Shown in pieces: positions 1-6,794 of a DNA stretch of 15,225 nt. Position numbers and translations under genes: made by a program. The stretch is from NCBI GenBank assembly GCA_900550385.1, contig URRZ01000052.1:1-15225 (forward strand), read 5' to 3'. The DNA is from an uncultured Coriobacteriaceae bacterium. GTDB taxonomy: Bacteria > Actinomycetota > Coriobacteriia > Coriobacteriales > Eggerthellaceae. The notes beneath the pieces were generated by a model. That model had not been told where the DNA came from. It saw only the letters and a list, made by a program, of their open reading frames with translations, and did not search any database. Position 1 is the first letter of the stretch, and each line of letters opens with the position of its first letter.

Positions 1-86
1 GGGGGCGTGCGGGGGGGGGGGCGGGGGGGGGCTTGGCTTTGGCTGGTTATTGCTGCTTTTTTCCTTCTCACTTCTTGGGTTTTTTT
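1..86. other. Low-quality, G-rich contig edge
   Basis: The first 32 bases are almost pure G with scattered C, followed by T-rich sequence with long T runs. No coding potential or recognisable element is visible. The composition is unlike the balanced high-GC coding DNA that follows, and it fits a poorly supported contig end rather than biology. The stop codon of the neighbouring minus-strand gene lies at the border (87-89), within a T/A run, so the last few residues of that protein may also be affected. Confidence 0.6.
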
Positions 87-1886
87 TTAAAAATGGTGGG
101 GGCCGGCGGCGCCCTCCACGTGGGCGACGTCTCCCAGCTCGTCGAACAGCTTCTCGTTGATGGCGTCCATCAGCAACGCGGGGGAGGTGCCGGCCTCCTT
201 CAAGGCGGCACCCCTGTTCTCCGGCGCCCCGTCCTCCAAAAGGCAGAGCAGGTAGGACGCTTCGGCTTCCGATAGGGGCGATGGCGGGGCGGCCGGCGCC
301 CCGTCGGCCGGGGTCGATGCGGGGGCGGGGGACGGGTCGGACGCCGGCTTGGCTGCGGGAGGCGCCGGGGCGCCGGGGCCCTCGTCGGCTCCCTCGCGCT
401 CCCCGTACGCCGCCCGTCTGCCGGCGCCCGCCCGCGGATCGAGGGGCGCACCGCCGGATCCCTCGCGCTCTTCGTCGGTGAGCAGCGCCTCGCAGGAGGC
501 GGCCGCCTCGGTGCGGATGGAGGCCAGTTTCGAGAAATCGATGGTCACGCGCCGGCGCTGCGCCTCCGCTTCCCGCTCCGTCCGCCGGCGTTCCTCGGCG
601 ACGACTCCCTCGACTTGCCTCTCTATGATGTGCTGGGCGTATTTCGGCACGGCGGCGCCTTTGAGCTGCGCTTCGCGTCCCAGCCGCCTGCGCAGCGCCG
701 CATCCACGGCTTTCAGCAGCGATCCGGCCTCGCGGCTCGGGCCGAGCGCGCGATAGGGGCCTTCGCGCAGCCAGCGACCGTCTTCGCAGACGAAGCGCGT
801 GATGGGGCCGACTTGCCGCCGGCAATCCGGATGCCGCTCCCGTTGCCAGAACACCGCTGCGCCGAACATCGCGTAGGGACGTGCCGTGACGGCTCCGAAC
901 AGGTGCTCGGACAGGGTGCTTCTCCGATGCGCGCGGTAGTATGCCGAAAGCGCCCGCCACGAGCGGCAGACGGCGGCTTTCAGCAGGGGCGCATGATCCC
1001 GCATGAGGCGCGATTTCTCGATGCGGTAGGACGAGAGCCGGACGAGCGCGTCGAACAGCGCCTCGTCATCGATGGCGGCGCAGGGCGATCCCTCGGCGTT
1101 TGCCGAGGACGAAGCGCTTTCCTCGACGGGGGAGGCGCCGATGCCCTCCGCCGCAGGGCGATCGCCGACGCCGTGGGCGCCGTCCGCATCCGACGCCCCG
1201 CCCGCTTCCCCTCCGTCGAGGGCCATCAGCGTCCGCAGTGCCTCCTCGCGCGCGGCCTCGTCGGGGGGAAGCGTCGCGTCGATGCCGTGGTAGACGGCGT
1301 AGTCGCGGCACCAAGCGCGCGCGTAGCGTAGGATGCGCGCGTCGATCCCGCCGTAGTCGTGGCAGAATCCCTGCAGCGCGGCATAGCCTTCCCGCGGCTC
1401 CATCCTGCCTGCGGGGCCGATGCCGTTGGCCAGCTCGTACAGGTGGACGAACGCGAACGAGAGCGAGGCTTTCCGCATATCCCCGCGCCGCACGCGCGTG
1501 CGCCAGGAGAAGTAGCCGCGAAGCTGCTCGTCGGTCATGTGGCGGTAGGAGGGGAAGTAGTGCTGGAAGTCGCCGTCGTAGGCGTAGTCGTCTTCGTAGG
1601 CGGCGACGAGGAGCGCCTGCTGGACGAAGGCCTTCCCCTCGGGGACCAGGCGCGCGCCCAGGTCGCGCTGCAGCGCGCGGAGCTTCTGGAGGAGGGGCGG
1701 CAGCTCGCAGGTCGCGGCCGGCCGGGGGATGGCGTTTTCCGCACGGGCGCCGGAACGCTCGCGCAGCAGGTCGGCCCCGGTTCGCAGGATGGGCTCGTCG
1801 CAATACACCTTTCCCGCGCCCACCGCGCCTTTGCGCGCCCGCTCGTCGGCGAGTATGCGCGTGATGAGCCGCTGCGCATACCCCAT
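87..1886 (-). CDS. TerB_N/TerB_C domain protein (tellurite-resistance-TerB-like), function unknown
   Basis: 599 aa with no signal peptide or membrane helix, so probably cytoplasmic. The block at residues about 75-215 (YFSWRTRVRRGD at about 126-136, then SFAFVHLYELANGIG) looks like a TerB_N domain. The C-terminal part (about 270-599, with VTIDFSKL near 447 and AINEKLFDELGD near 575) resembles TerB_C. Two low-complexity linkers interrupt it: a Gly/Ala/Ser/Asp-rich one at 224-268 and an Ala/Pro-rich one at 500-540. The start is supported by a GGAGGG Shine-Dalgarno 6 nt before the ATG. TerB-family proteins are linked to stress and envelope-associated systems, but the biochemical role of this architecture is not known. 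The C-terminal tail after LGD is short and ends close to the poor-quality contig edge, so the true C-terminus is uncertain. The family call rests on motif recognition only. Confidence 0.8.
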   Translation of the reverse strand: MGYAQRLITRILADERARKGAVGAGKVYCDEPILRTGADLLRERSGARAENAIPRPAATCELPPLLQKLRALQRDLGARLVPEGKAFVQQALLVAAYEDDYAYDGDFQHYFPSYRHMTDEQLRGYFSWRTRVRRGDMRKASLSFAFVHLYELANGIGPAGRMEPREGYAALQGFCHDYGGIDARILRYARAWCRDYAVYHGIDATLPPDEAAREEALRTLMALDGGEAGGASDADGAHGVGDRPAAEGIGASPVEESASSSANAEGSPCAAIDDEALFDALVRLSSYRIEKSRLMRDHAPLLKAAVCRSWRALSAYYRAHRRSTLSEHLFGAVTARPYAMFGAAVFWQRERHPDCRRQVGPITRFVCEDGRWLREGPYRALGPSREAGSLLKAVDAALRRRLGREAQLKGAAVPKYAQHIIERQVEGVVAEERRRTEREAEAQRRRVTIDFSKLASIRTEAAASCEALLTDEEREGSGGAPLDPRAGAGRRAAYGEREGADEGPGAPAPPAAKPASDPSPAPASTPADGAPAAPPSPLSEAEASYLLCLLEDGAPENRGAALKEAGTSPALLMDAINEKLFDELGDVAHVEGAAGPHHF

Positions 1887-1956
1887 GGCTTTCCCTCCTT
1901 CGCCCGAACCCGGATCTCCCGCCGCCGCACCGCTTAGGCGATGCCTTCGCCTTCGG

Positions 1957-1995
1957 ATTATAGAGGGTTCCCTTGGAAAAAGGAACTTATGTTCG
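1957..1995 (-). promoter_or_regulatory. Putative promoter of the TerB-like gene with an overlapping LexA-like box
   Basis: On the minus strand there is a perfect TATAAT -10 hexamer (1957-1962), 71 nt upstream of the TerB-like ATG. The -35 region (about 1980-1985) is weak. Overlapping it, at 1983-1994, is GAACTTATGTTC, which matches the Gram-positive GAAC-N4-GTTC LexA/DinR box core. The rest of the 248-bp divergent intergenic region (1887-2134) contains no gene that I can support. Confidence 0.45.
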
Positions 1996-2134
1996 CGAAA
2001 ACATATGTACGATTATCGGGTTCGGCGGGAACCGGGCGCGCGACCCGACGGTTCCGGAAGCGCTGTGGTAACCTTGTGCGCAACGGGAACGCGCCGCCGG
2101 ATCGGCTTGGGCGGCGCATGGCGAAAGGATCATC

Positions 2135-2467
2135 ATGAGCGAGGAAGTGCGCACGGGAAGCGCCCCGAATTTCTGCCCGCCGGTGGAGGAGGGCATCACG
2201 TTCGCGATGGAGGACGAGCGCAGCGACGAGACCTTGCTGGAGTTTCTGGGGCTCATCCTGCACAACGACCGCAGCTACGGCTTCTTCTTCCCGGTCACCG
2301 AGGACGCGCCGGCGAAGTCGTCGGGCGAGGTGATCCTTTTGGAAGTCACCGAGCTGGACGAGGACGGCCAGCCTGCCGGCTTCGAGCTGGTGGACGACGA
2401 GGCCATCGCCAACGAGGTGTGGGACGATTTCCGCGAAGCGACCAAGGACATCTACCGCTTCGAATAG
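2135..2467 (+). CDS. DUF1292-like small acidic protein
   Basis: 110 aa, strongly acidic (many Asp/Glu), no signal peptide or transmembrane segment. The central part, residues about 15-70 (FAMEDERSDETLLEFLGLI, then YGFFFPVTED and VILLEVTELDEDG), and the tail with VDDEAIANEVWDDF follow the pattern of DUF1292 proteins. These are short cytoplasmic proteins common in Firmicutes and Actinobacteria, often of unknown role. The ATG is preceded by AAAGGA at a 6-nt spacing. It is transcribed divergently from the TerB-like gene and ends 5 nt before a long palindrome that probably terminates it. No function can be assigned from context. Confidence 0.8.
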   Translation: MSEEVRTGSAPNFCPPVEEGITFAMEDERSDETLLEFLGLILHNDRSYGFFFPVTEDAPAKSSGEVILLEVTELDEDGQPAGFELVDDEAIANEVWDDFREATKDIYRFE

Positions 2468-2472
2468 CGCGC

Positions 2473-2546
2473 GATGAGAAAAAGGGACGGAGGTTTTTTC
2501 TCATTTTCGCGAAAATGAGAAAAAACCTCCGTCCCTTTTTCTCATC
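2473..2546. terminator. Perfect 74-nt palindrome between convergent genes; probable bidirectional terminator or mobile palindromic element
   Basis: The 37-nt arms are perfectly complementary, with the centre at CGCG (2508-2511) and no spacer. Each arm is itself an inverted repeat: ATGAGAAAAA and TTTTTCTCAT flank a GGGACGGAGG core on the left and CCTCCGTCCC on the right. It lies between the stop of the DUF1292-like gene (2467) and the stop of the convergent flavoprotein gene (2556), with A/T tracts suited to intrinsic termination in both directions. The nested symmetry is more elaborate than an ordinary terminator and resembles a dispersed palindromic repeat unit. Whether it is repeated elsewhere cannot be seen here. 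Confidence 0.8.
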
Positions 2547-2555
2547 CGACCTGCG

Positions 2556-3035
2556 CTACAGCGTCAGCGGCTCCCAGCTGCCGTCGATGTCGCAGATCCA
2601 GGCTTGGGCGTCGGTCATGCTGAAGAAAGCGAGCTCGGGCGCGTCCGGGCCGCTGTAGCATTCGCCCAGCGCGGTGAGGTGGTCGTAGCCGGCGCGGCGC
2701 ACCTCGGCGCCCACGCGGCCGTCCAGGTCGGCGCGTCCGCGCAGGACGATCCAGCCGCTGCCCGGCTTCCATGCCGTGAGCTCGAACTTCGGGTTCGCCT
2801 CGAGTTCGCGGTAGACGTCCTTCGTGGTGGCGGTGCAGAACCACAGGCGGCCGCCTTCCAGCGCGGCGAAGCTGAAGGGACGCACGTGCGGCTGGTCGTC
2901 CTCGCACGTGGCCAGATACCACGCCGGGATGCTGGTCAGGTAGTCGAGGACCGTGCGCAGCCCCCTGCTCGCCTCCTCGGCGACGATGGGCGTTCCGGTT
3001 GCGGCGTCGACCGCTTCGTTATCGTTCAGGGCCAT
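2556..3035 (-). CDS. Pyridoxamine 5'-phosphate oxidase-like flavin-binding protein
   Basis: 159 aa with a split beta-barrel layout of the PNPOx-like flavoprotein superfamily. Residues 38-58 (AWYLATCEDDQPHVRPFSF) form the usual first strands, 64-78 (LWFCTATTKDVYREL) the flavin phosphate-binding region, and 81-90 (NPKFELTAW) the following strand. It is cytoplasmic. Such proteins bind FMN, FAD, F420 or heme and act as small oxidoreductases, but the substrate is unknown. I chose the ATG at 3033-3035 because it has an AGGAGA Shine-Dalgarno about 7 nt upstream; an in-frame ATG 36 nt further upstream has no ribosome-binding site. It lies 42 nt downstream of ecfT on the same strand, so it may be co-transcribed with the riboflavin transporter, which would suit an FMN-dependent enzyme. 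Confidence 0.85.
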   Translation of the reverse strand: MALNDNEAVDAATGTPIVAEEASRGLRTVLDYLTSIPAWYLATCEDDQPHVRPFSFAALEGGRLWFCTATTKDVYRELEANPKFELTAWKPGSGWIVLRGRADLDGRVGAEVRRAGYDHLTALGECYSGPDAPELAFFSMTDAQAWICDIDGSWEPLTL

Positions 3036-3077
3036 CGTTTTCTCCTCTCTTCCGTGGAACAGGATCGGCATCCGCCG

Positions 3078-3893
3078 TCATAGCGCGGCCAAGGCGGCCG
3101 CGATGGCGGGCAGGAAATTCGTCGCGATCACGCACGCCAGCATCGCGGCGATCGCTGCCGCCGCGACGGCGTCCAGGCGCGTGAGCGCCATGGGGTGCAG
3201 GCGGGTGCGCCCGACGCCTCCGTGGTAGCAGCGCGCCTCCATGGCGGCAGAAAGCGTCTCGGCGTGGCGGAACGCGCTTGTGAACAGCGGCACCATCAGC
3301 GACAGCAGCATCCGCATCCGCCCGTCGGAAAACGTCGCGGCGCGGCTGACCTGCGCGCGGTAGATGGTGGTGAGCTCCTGGGCGAACTGGGGCAAAAAGC
3401 GCAGGGCTATCCCCATCATCATCGACAGCTCGTGGGCGGGCACGCCGATGCGGGCGAGGGGCGAGAGCAGGTGCTCGAAGGCGTCGGTGAGGTCGAGCGT
3501 CGGGGTCGTGAGGGTGAGCAGGCTCATCCCCAAAAGCAGCAGGAGCAGCCGGCACGAGATGAACGCCGCCTGCACCAGGCCGCCCGTGCTCACGCGGATG
3601 ATCCACCACTCGAAGAGCACCTGGCCGCCCTGGACGAAGAAGATGTTCAAAAGCGCCGTGATGACCACGATGAAGGCGAGCGGGGCGATCGAGCGCAGCG
3701 CGCTGCCGAACGGGATGCGCGAGAGGGCGAAGAACGCCGCGGTGAACGCCGCGCACACCGCCAGCCCCGCGAACGTCTGCGCGACGAACGCCACCACCAT
3801 GAACGCCAGCGCCAGCACCAGCTTCGCGCGCGCGTCCATGCGGTGGACGGGGCTCGATCCCGGCCAGTAGCGGCCGATGATGGCGCTAGGCAT
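3078..3893 (-). CDS. ecfT: ECF transporter T component (EcfT), riboflavin operon
   Basis: 271 aa integral membrane protein. The N-terminus (GRYWPGSSPVHRMDARAKL, residues 7-25) is the classic EcfT opening. It is followed by about four hydrophobic helices (26-58, 70-86, 108-130, 240-270) and the long cytoplasmic coupling region. The coupling motifs are present but slightly changed: SRA at 183-185 in place of the usual ARG, and EARCY at 219-223 in place of EARGY. EcfT links the two EcfA ATPases to the substrate-binding S protein. The gene starts within the end of ecfA2 (8-nt overlap), indicating translational coupling. Last clear member of the ribU-ecfA1-ecfA2-ecfT operon. Confidence 0.94.
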   Translation of the reverse strand: MPSAIIGRYWPGSSPVHRMDARAKLVLALAFMVVAFVAQTFAGLAVCAAFTAAFFALSRIPFGSALRSIAPLAFIVVITALLNIFFVQGGQVLFEWWIIRVSTGGLVQAAFISCRLLLLLLGMSLLTLTTPTLDLTDAFEHLLSPLARIGVPAHELSMMMGIALRFLPQFAQELTTIYRAQVSRAATFSDGRMRMLLSLMVPLFTSAFRHAETLSAAMEARCYHGGVGRTRLHPMALTRLDAVAAAAIAAMLACVIATNFLPAIAAALAAL

Positions 3894-4800
3894 CGGCGGG
3901 CTCCTTCTGCGCGGCGCCCAGCTGCCCGGCCAGCGCGTCCGCGAGCGATTCGACGTCGTAGAGCCTCTGGGGGAGGTCGAAACCGGCCTCGCGCAGCTCG
4001 GCGGCGAACCGCTGCGCGGCGGGGGCGTCCAACCCCACGGCGCGCAGGCCCTCCACGTCGGCGAACACCTCTTCGGGCGCCCCCAAGCGGAACACCTCGC
4101 CCTCCGCGAGGACGAGGATGCGATCGGCCAGGCGCGCGAGGTCCTCCATACTGTGCGAGGCCATGATGATGGAAAGGCCCGACCGATGCAGCTCGTCGAT
4201 CAGCTCCAGGAACTCCTCGCGCGCCACAGGATCCAATCCGGCCACGGGCTCGTCCATCACGAGCACGCGCGGGCGCATGGCCAGCACGCCGGCGAACGCC
4301 ACGCGGCGCTGCTGGCCGCCCGAAAGCTCGAAGGGGCTGCGCTCGGCGATGTCGGCCTCGTCCAGGTGCACCAAGCGCAGCGCCTCGCTCACGCGCTCGG
4401 CGATCTCGTGATCGGAAAGTCCCAGGTTGCGCGGGCCGAACGAGACGTCCTCGCGCACCGTGGCGGCGAACAGCTGGTGCTCGGGGTATTGGAACACCAG
4501 GCCGACGGCGCTGCGGCATTCCTGGGCGACGCGCTTGTCGGCAAGGTCGCGACCGTCGAACAGGACGCGCCCGGCGTTCGGGTGCAGAAGCCCGTTGGCA
4601 TGCTGGACGAGCGTGCTCTTGCCGCTTCCGGTGTGGCCGGCGAGGCCGATGAACTCGCCGTCGGCGAGGGAGAACGTCACGTCGTGCAGCGCCCAGGCGC
4701 GTCCCGTGCCCGGTGCATCCGCCCCGGCATCGGAGCGCTTCTTCTTGCGGCTTTTGGGGTCGTCGTAGAAGTACCCTACGCCCTCGAATGCAAGCGGCAC
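3886..4800 (-). CDS. ecfA2: ECF transporter ATPase (EcfA2 type)
   Basis: 304 aa ABC ATPase with all catalytic motifs: Walker A GHTGSGKS (55-62), Q-loop Gln104 (FQYPEHQLF), signature LSGGQ (159-163), Walker B VLVMDE (179-184) and switch His216. The C-terminal extension after about residue 240 is typical of ECF ATPases. I chose the GTG at 4798-4800 because an AAGGAGG Shine-Dalgarno lies just upstream; it gives a 25-nt overlap with the end of ecfA1. Positions 14-34 hold a Lys/Arg-Ser-Gly-rich insert (KSRKKKRSD and following) between the first beta-strand and the conserved core, longer than usual. It forms the heterodimer with EcfA1 that powers riboflavin uptake by RibU-EcfT, and possibly the second T/S pair encoded upstream. 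Confidence 0.95.
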   Translation of the reverse strand: MPLAFEGVGYFYDDPKSRKKKRSDAGADAPGTGRAWALHDVTFSLADGEFIGLAGHTGSGKSTLVQHANGLLHPNAGRVLFDGRDLADKRVAQECRSAVGLVFQYPEHQLFAATVREDVSFGPRNLGLSDHEIAERVSEALRLVHLDEADIAERSPFELSGGQQRRVAFAGVLAMRPRVLVMDEPVAGLDPVAREEFLELIDELHRSGLSIIMASHSMEDLARLADRILVLAEGEVFRLGAPEEVFADVEGLRAVGLDAPAAQRFAAELREAGFDLPQRLYDVESLADALAGQLGAAQKEPADA

Positions 4801-5702
4801 AGCTCCTCCTTCAGCTCCTGCGGGCGCACGTGGACGCCCGCGTCGATCCCTCGTTCGCGCAGCGCCAGCGACAGCGCGCAGGAGAACGGCACGTCGAGGT
4901 TCAGGTGCTCCAGAAGGCCCGCCTGCGACAGAACCTCGTCGGGCGTGCCGGTGCAGGCCACGTGCCTGCCGTTCAGCACGATGACGCGCTGCGCGAGCGC
5001 CGCCTCCTCCATGAAATGAGTGATCATCACGATGGTGATGCCGGCCTCGTGCAGCTTCCGGCACAGGGACAGCAAAGACGTGCGCCCCTGGGGGTCCAGC
5101 ATCGAGGTCGCCTCGTCCAAGATGACGATGTCCGGGCGCATCGCCAGCACGCCGGCCACCGCGACGCGCTGCTTCTGCCCGCCGGAGAGCGCCGCGGTCT
5201 CGCGCTTTTGGAAGCCGCTCAGCCCCACGGCCTCCAAGCTCTCGTCCACGCGCAGGCGCAGCTCCTCGGCGGGGATGCCCAGGTTCTCCGGCCCGAAGGC
5301 CACGTCGTTCTCGACGAGGCTCGCGACCAGCTGGTCGTCGGGGTTCTGGAACACCATGCCCGCACGGCTGCGGATGGCGTAGACCGCCTCGGCATCGGCG
5401 GTGTCGCGCCCCAGCACCACGACCCTGCCCTCGTCGGGCGAGAGCAGGGCGTTCATGTGCTTGGCGAGGGTCGACTTGCCCGAGCCGTTGCCGCCCAGGA
5501 TGGCGACGAACTCGCCGCGCTCGATGCGCACGTCGACGCCTTGCAGCACGAACGTGTCGCCATCGTAGGTGAACGAGACGCCGTGGGCATCGACGGCGGG
5601 CGCGGTGCCCTCGTCGGGCGCCGGCTGCTCGGCGGGGGCGAGCCTTTCGGGGCCGGTCCCCGCATCGGCGGCGGGCTGGGCGGCGGAAGCGGCTTCGATC
5701 AC
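4776..5702 (-). CDS. ecfA1: ECF transporter ATPase (EcfA1 type)
   Basis: 308 aa. Walker A GGNGSGKS (70-77), Q-loop Gln119 (FQNPDDQL), signature LSGGQ (172-176), Walker B IVILDE (192-197) followed by ATSMLDP, where Ala replaces the usual Pro as in EcfA1 proteins, and switch His229. The first 38 residues are an Ala/Pro/Glu-rich leader with no counterpart in the core fold. The GTG start at 5700-5702 lies 2 nt after the ribU stop codon, and the AAAGG within the last ribU codons serves as ribosome-binding site. A start further upstream would run through ribU in another frame and is rejected. It pairs with EcfA2. Confidence 0.95.
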   Translation of the reverse strand: MIEAASAAQPAADAGTGPERLAPAEQPAPDEGTAPAVDAHGVSFTYDGDTFVLQGVDVRIERGEFVAILGGNGSGKSTLAKHMNALLSPDEGRVVVLGRDTADAEAVYAIRSRAGMVFQNPDDQLVASLVENDVAFGPENLGIPAEELRLRVDESLEAVGLSGFQKRETAALSGGQKQRVAVAGVLAMRPDIVILDEATSMLDPQGRTSLLSLCRKLHEAGITIVMITHFMEEAALAQRVIVLNGRHVACTGTPDEVLSQAGLLEHLNLDVPFSCALSLALRERGIDAGVHVRPQELKEELCRLHSRA

Positions 5703-5704
5703 GG

Positions 5705-6304
5705 TTAGCGACCTTTCACTTGCTTTTTGCGCGGGGTGATGAGGTTGGAGATGCTCTTGTACACCGCCAACGTCAGCACGGCGTTGATGATGCCCTTGAG
5801 CAGGTTGAACGGCACCAAGATGGGCAGGATCATAGCGACGACCGCATCCATGGGCACGCCCAGGTAGGCGGGCGTGATGACCAGGTTGCCGATGATCGCC
5901 ATGATGACGGCGCAGACGACGCTCGCCACCAGGCCGACGATCGCGCGCGGGAGCGTGCGGCCGTGGCGGTAGATGATCGCGGCGGGGACGACGAAGCCGA
6001 TCACCACCAGGATGTTCATCACGGCGCCGGAGAAGTCGGCCATCAGAAGCCCGTGGATGATGGCGCCGGCGATGCCCACCGCCAAGCCGCTGCCCGCGCC
6101 GAACGCGAAGCCGCACACCATGGCGGGCATGGCCGAGGCGTCGTACTTCAGCCACGTAACGCCCGGGATCAGCGGGAACTCGATGAACGACAGCAGCACG
6201 CCGATGGCGCACAGAAGCGCCATGGTCACCAGCTGGCGGGTGCTCCATTTGTTGGTGTTCTTGATGCCGGCGCCCTGGGTGCCGGCGATGTCGGTTTGGC
6301 TCAT
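5705..6304 (-). CDS. ribU: Riboflavin ECF transporter S component RibU
   Basis: 199 aa with about six hydrophobic helices. LKYDAS at 52-57 sits in the position of the flavin-binding loop of RibU proteins (usual form LKYDPSD), and the charged C-terminal tail follows NLITPRKK. It binds riboflavin on the outer face and delivers it through the EcfA1A2T module. The ATG at 6302-6304 is preceded by GGAAAGGGG with a 5-nt gap. The assignment is independently supported by the FMN riboswitch and intrinsic terminator directly upstream, which should switch off the whole ribU-ecfA1-ecfA2-ecfT operon when FMN is plentiful. Confidence 0.93.
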   Translation of the reverse strand: MSQTDIAGTQGAGIKNTNKWSTRQLVTMALLCAIGVLLSFIEFPLIPGVTWLKYDASAMPAMVCGFAFGAGSGLAVGIAGAIIHGLLMADFSGAVMNILVVIGFVVPAAIIYRHGRTLPRAIVGLVASVVCAVIMAIIGNLVITPAYLGVPMDAVVAMILPILVPFNLLKGIINAVLTLAVYKSISNLITPRKKQVKGR

Positions 6305-6360
6305 GGCGAACCCCTTTCCGCAGGTCTTCGATTGGGAAGGGCTTGCTTTCCGGCCTGCAG

Positions 6361-6402
6361 AAGAAAACGAGCCCGTATGGATTCCTTTCCATACAGGCTC
6401 GT
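6361..6402 (-). terminator. Riboswitch-controlled intrinsic terminator upstream of ribU
   Basis: On the minus strand ACGAGCCTGTATGG (6389-6402) pairs with CCATACGGGCTCGT (6367-6380), a 14-bp stem with one G-U pair and an 8-nt loop. It is followed at once by a T-rich tract (TTTCTTCT). It lies between the FMN aptamer and the ribU start, the expected position of an expression-platform terminator. Confidence 0.9.
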
Positions 6403-6433
6403 TGGTCCGCGTGGGAAACGTTCGCGGAGCCTG
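6394..6433 (-). promoter_or_regulatory. Candidate antiterminator pairing for the FMN riboswitch
   Basis: The minus-strand segment CAGGCTC (6427-6433) is exactly complementary to GAGCCTG (6394-6400), which is part of the 5' arm of the terminator. Their pairing would prevent the terminator from forming. Aptamer closure with FMN would presumably free the 5' arm. The 7-bp complementarity is seen directly; its use as an antiterminator is inference. Confidence 0.45.
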
Positions 6434-6509
6434 CGCGCCCGCCGCGACGCCGGGCATCCTGCCCGATACGGCGCCTGCGGATACGCGAAGCTCGCGCTTC
6501 CTGCGGATC

Positions 6510-6713
6510 TCTGCCTCTTCCATCCGGACTTTGACCGTTGGTCCCGGGTTCCCACCGGAGTCAGCCTCGGGCTTTCCCTTGGGAGGAAGGCCGTCGGGTC
6601 GCGGACTGCCGGCCGTTTGCTGCGCTGAGCCCCTGCGCCTTGCGGCGTTGCGGGCGTTTCCGCCATCGGCCGGATCACCGCCAGTGAGGGATTTCACCTC
6701 GCCCTGAAACAGA
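6510..6713 (-). promoter_or_regulatory. FMN riboswitch (RFN element)
   Basis: On the minus strand the conserved RFN landmarks occur in order: CAGGGCGAGGTGAAATCCC and ACTGGCGGTGAT near the 5' end, AGTCCGCGAC, then a long variable arm, CCGGTGGGAACCCGGGACC, AACGGTCAAAGTCCGGATGG and GAAGAG at the 3' end. The closing P1 stem pairs TCTGTTTC (6706-6713) with GAGGCAGA (6510-6517) over 8 bp with two G-U pairs. The element is about 204 nt long and is followed by a terminator, so FMN binding should cause premature termination of the riboflavin transporter mRNA. Confidence 0.96.
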
Positions 6714-6726
6714 ATCCATGGGTGCC

Positions 6727-6755
6727 ATTCTAGCGTTCGTTTTGCAGGAGCGCAA
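6727..6755 (-). promoter_or_regulatory. Sigma-70-type promoter for the riboswitch-ribU transcript
   Basis: On the minus strand TTGCGC (6750-6755) and TAGAAT (6727-6732) are separated by exactly 17 nt. Transcription would start near 6720, a few bases before the aptamer P1 stem. It lies in the 81-nt gap after the second T-component gene, so the riboflavin operon has its own promoter. Confidence 0.7.
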
Positions 6756-6794
6756 CGCGAAGCGATGGTGGCAACATCAATGAAACAGTTGAGC

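Noticed and set aside
615..1331. Long plus-strand open frame opposite the TerB-like gene
   Set aside because: It has no ribosome-binding site and a low-complexity Arg/Gly/Ala-rich product; it is a shadow of the high-GC minus-strand gene. The same applies to other long antisense frames over ecfA1/ecfA2, ecfT, rdhA and rdhC.
1729..2658. Plus-strand open frame spanning the TerB promoter and the DUF1292-like gene
   Set aside because: It runs through an intergenic region, a well-supported gene in another frame and the palindrome; its product has no domain-like features.
6714..6794. Intrinsic terminator for the rdh operon
   Set aside because: Only a 7-bp GAAGCG-type repeat with a loop of about 30 nt and no T tract is visible; too weak to call.
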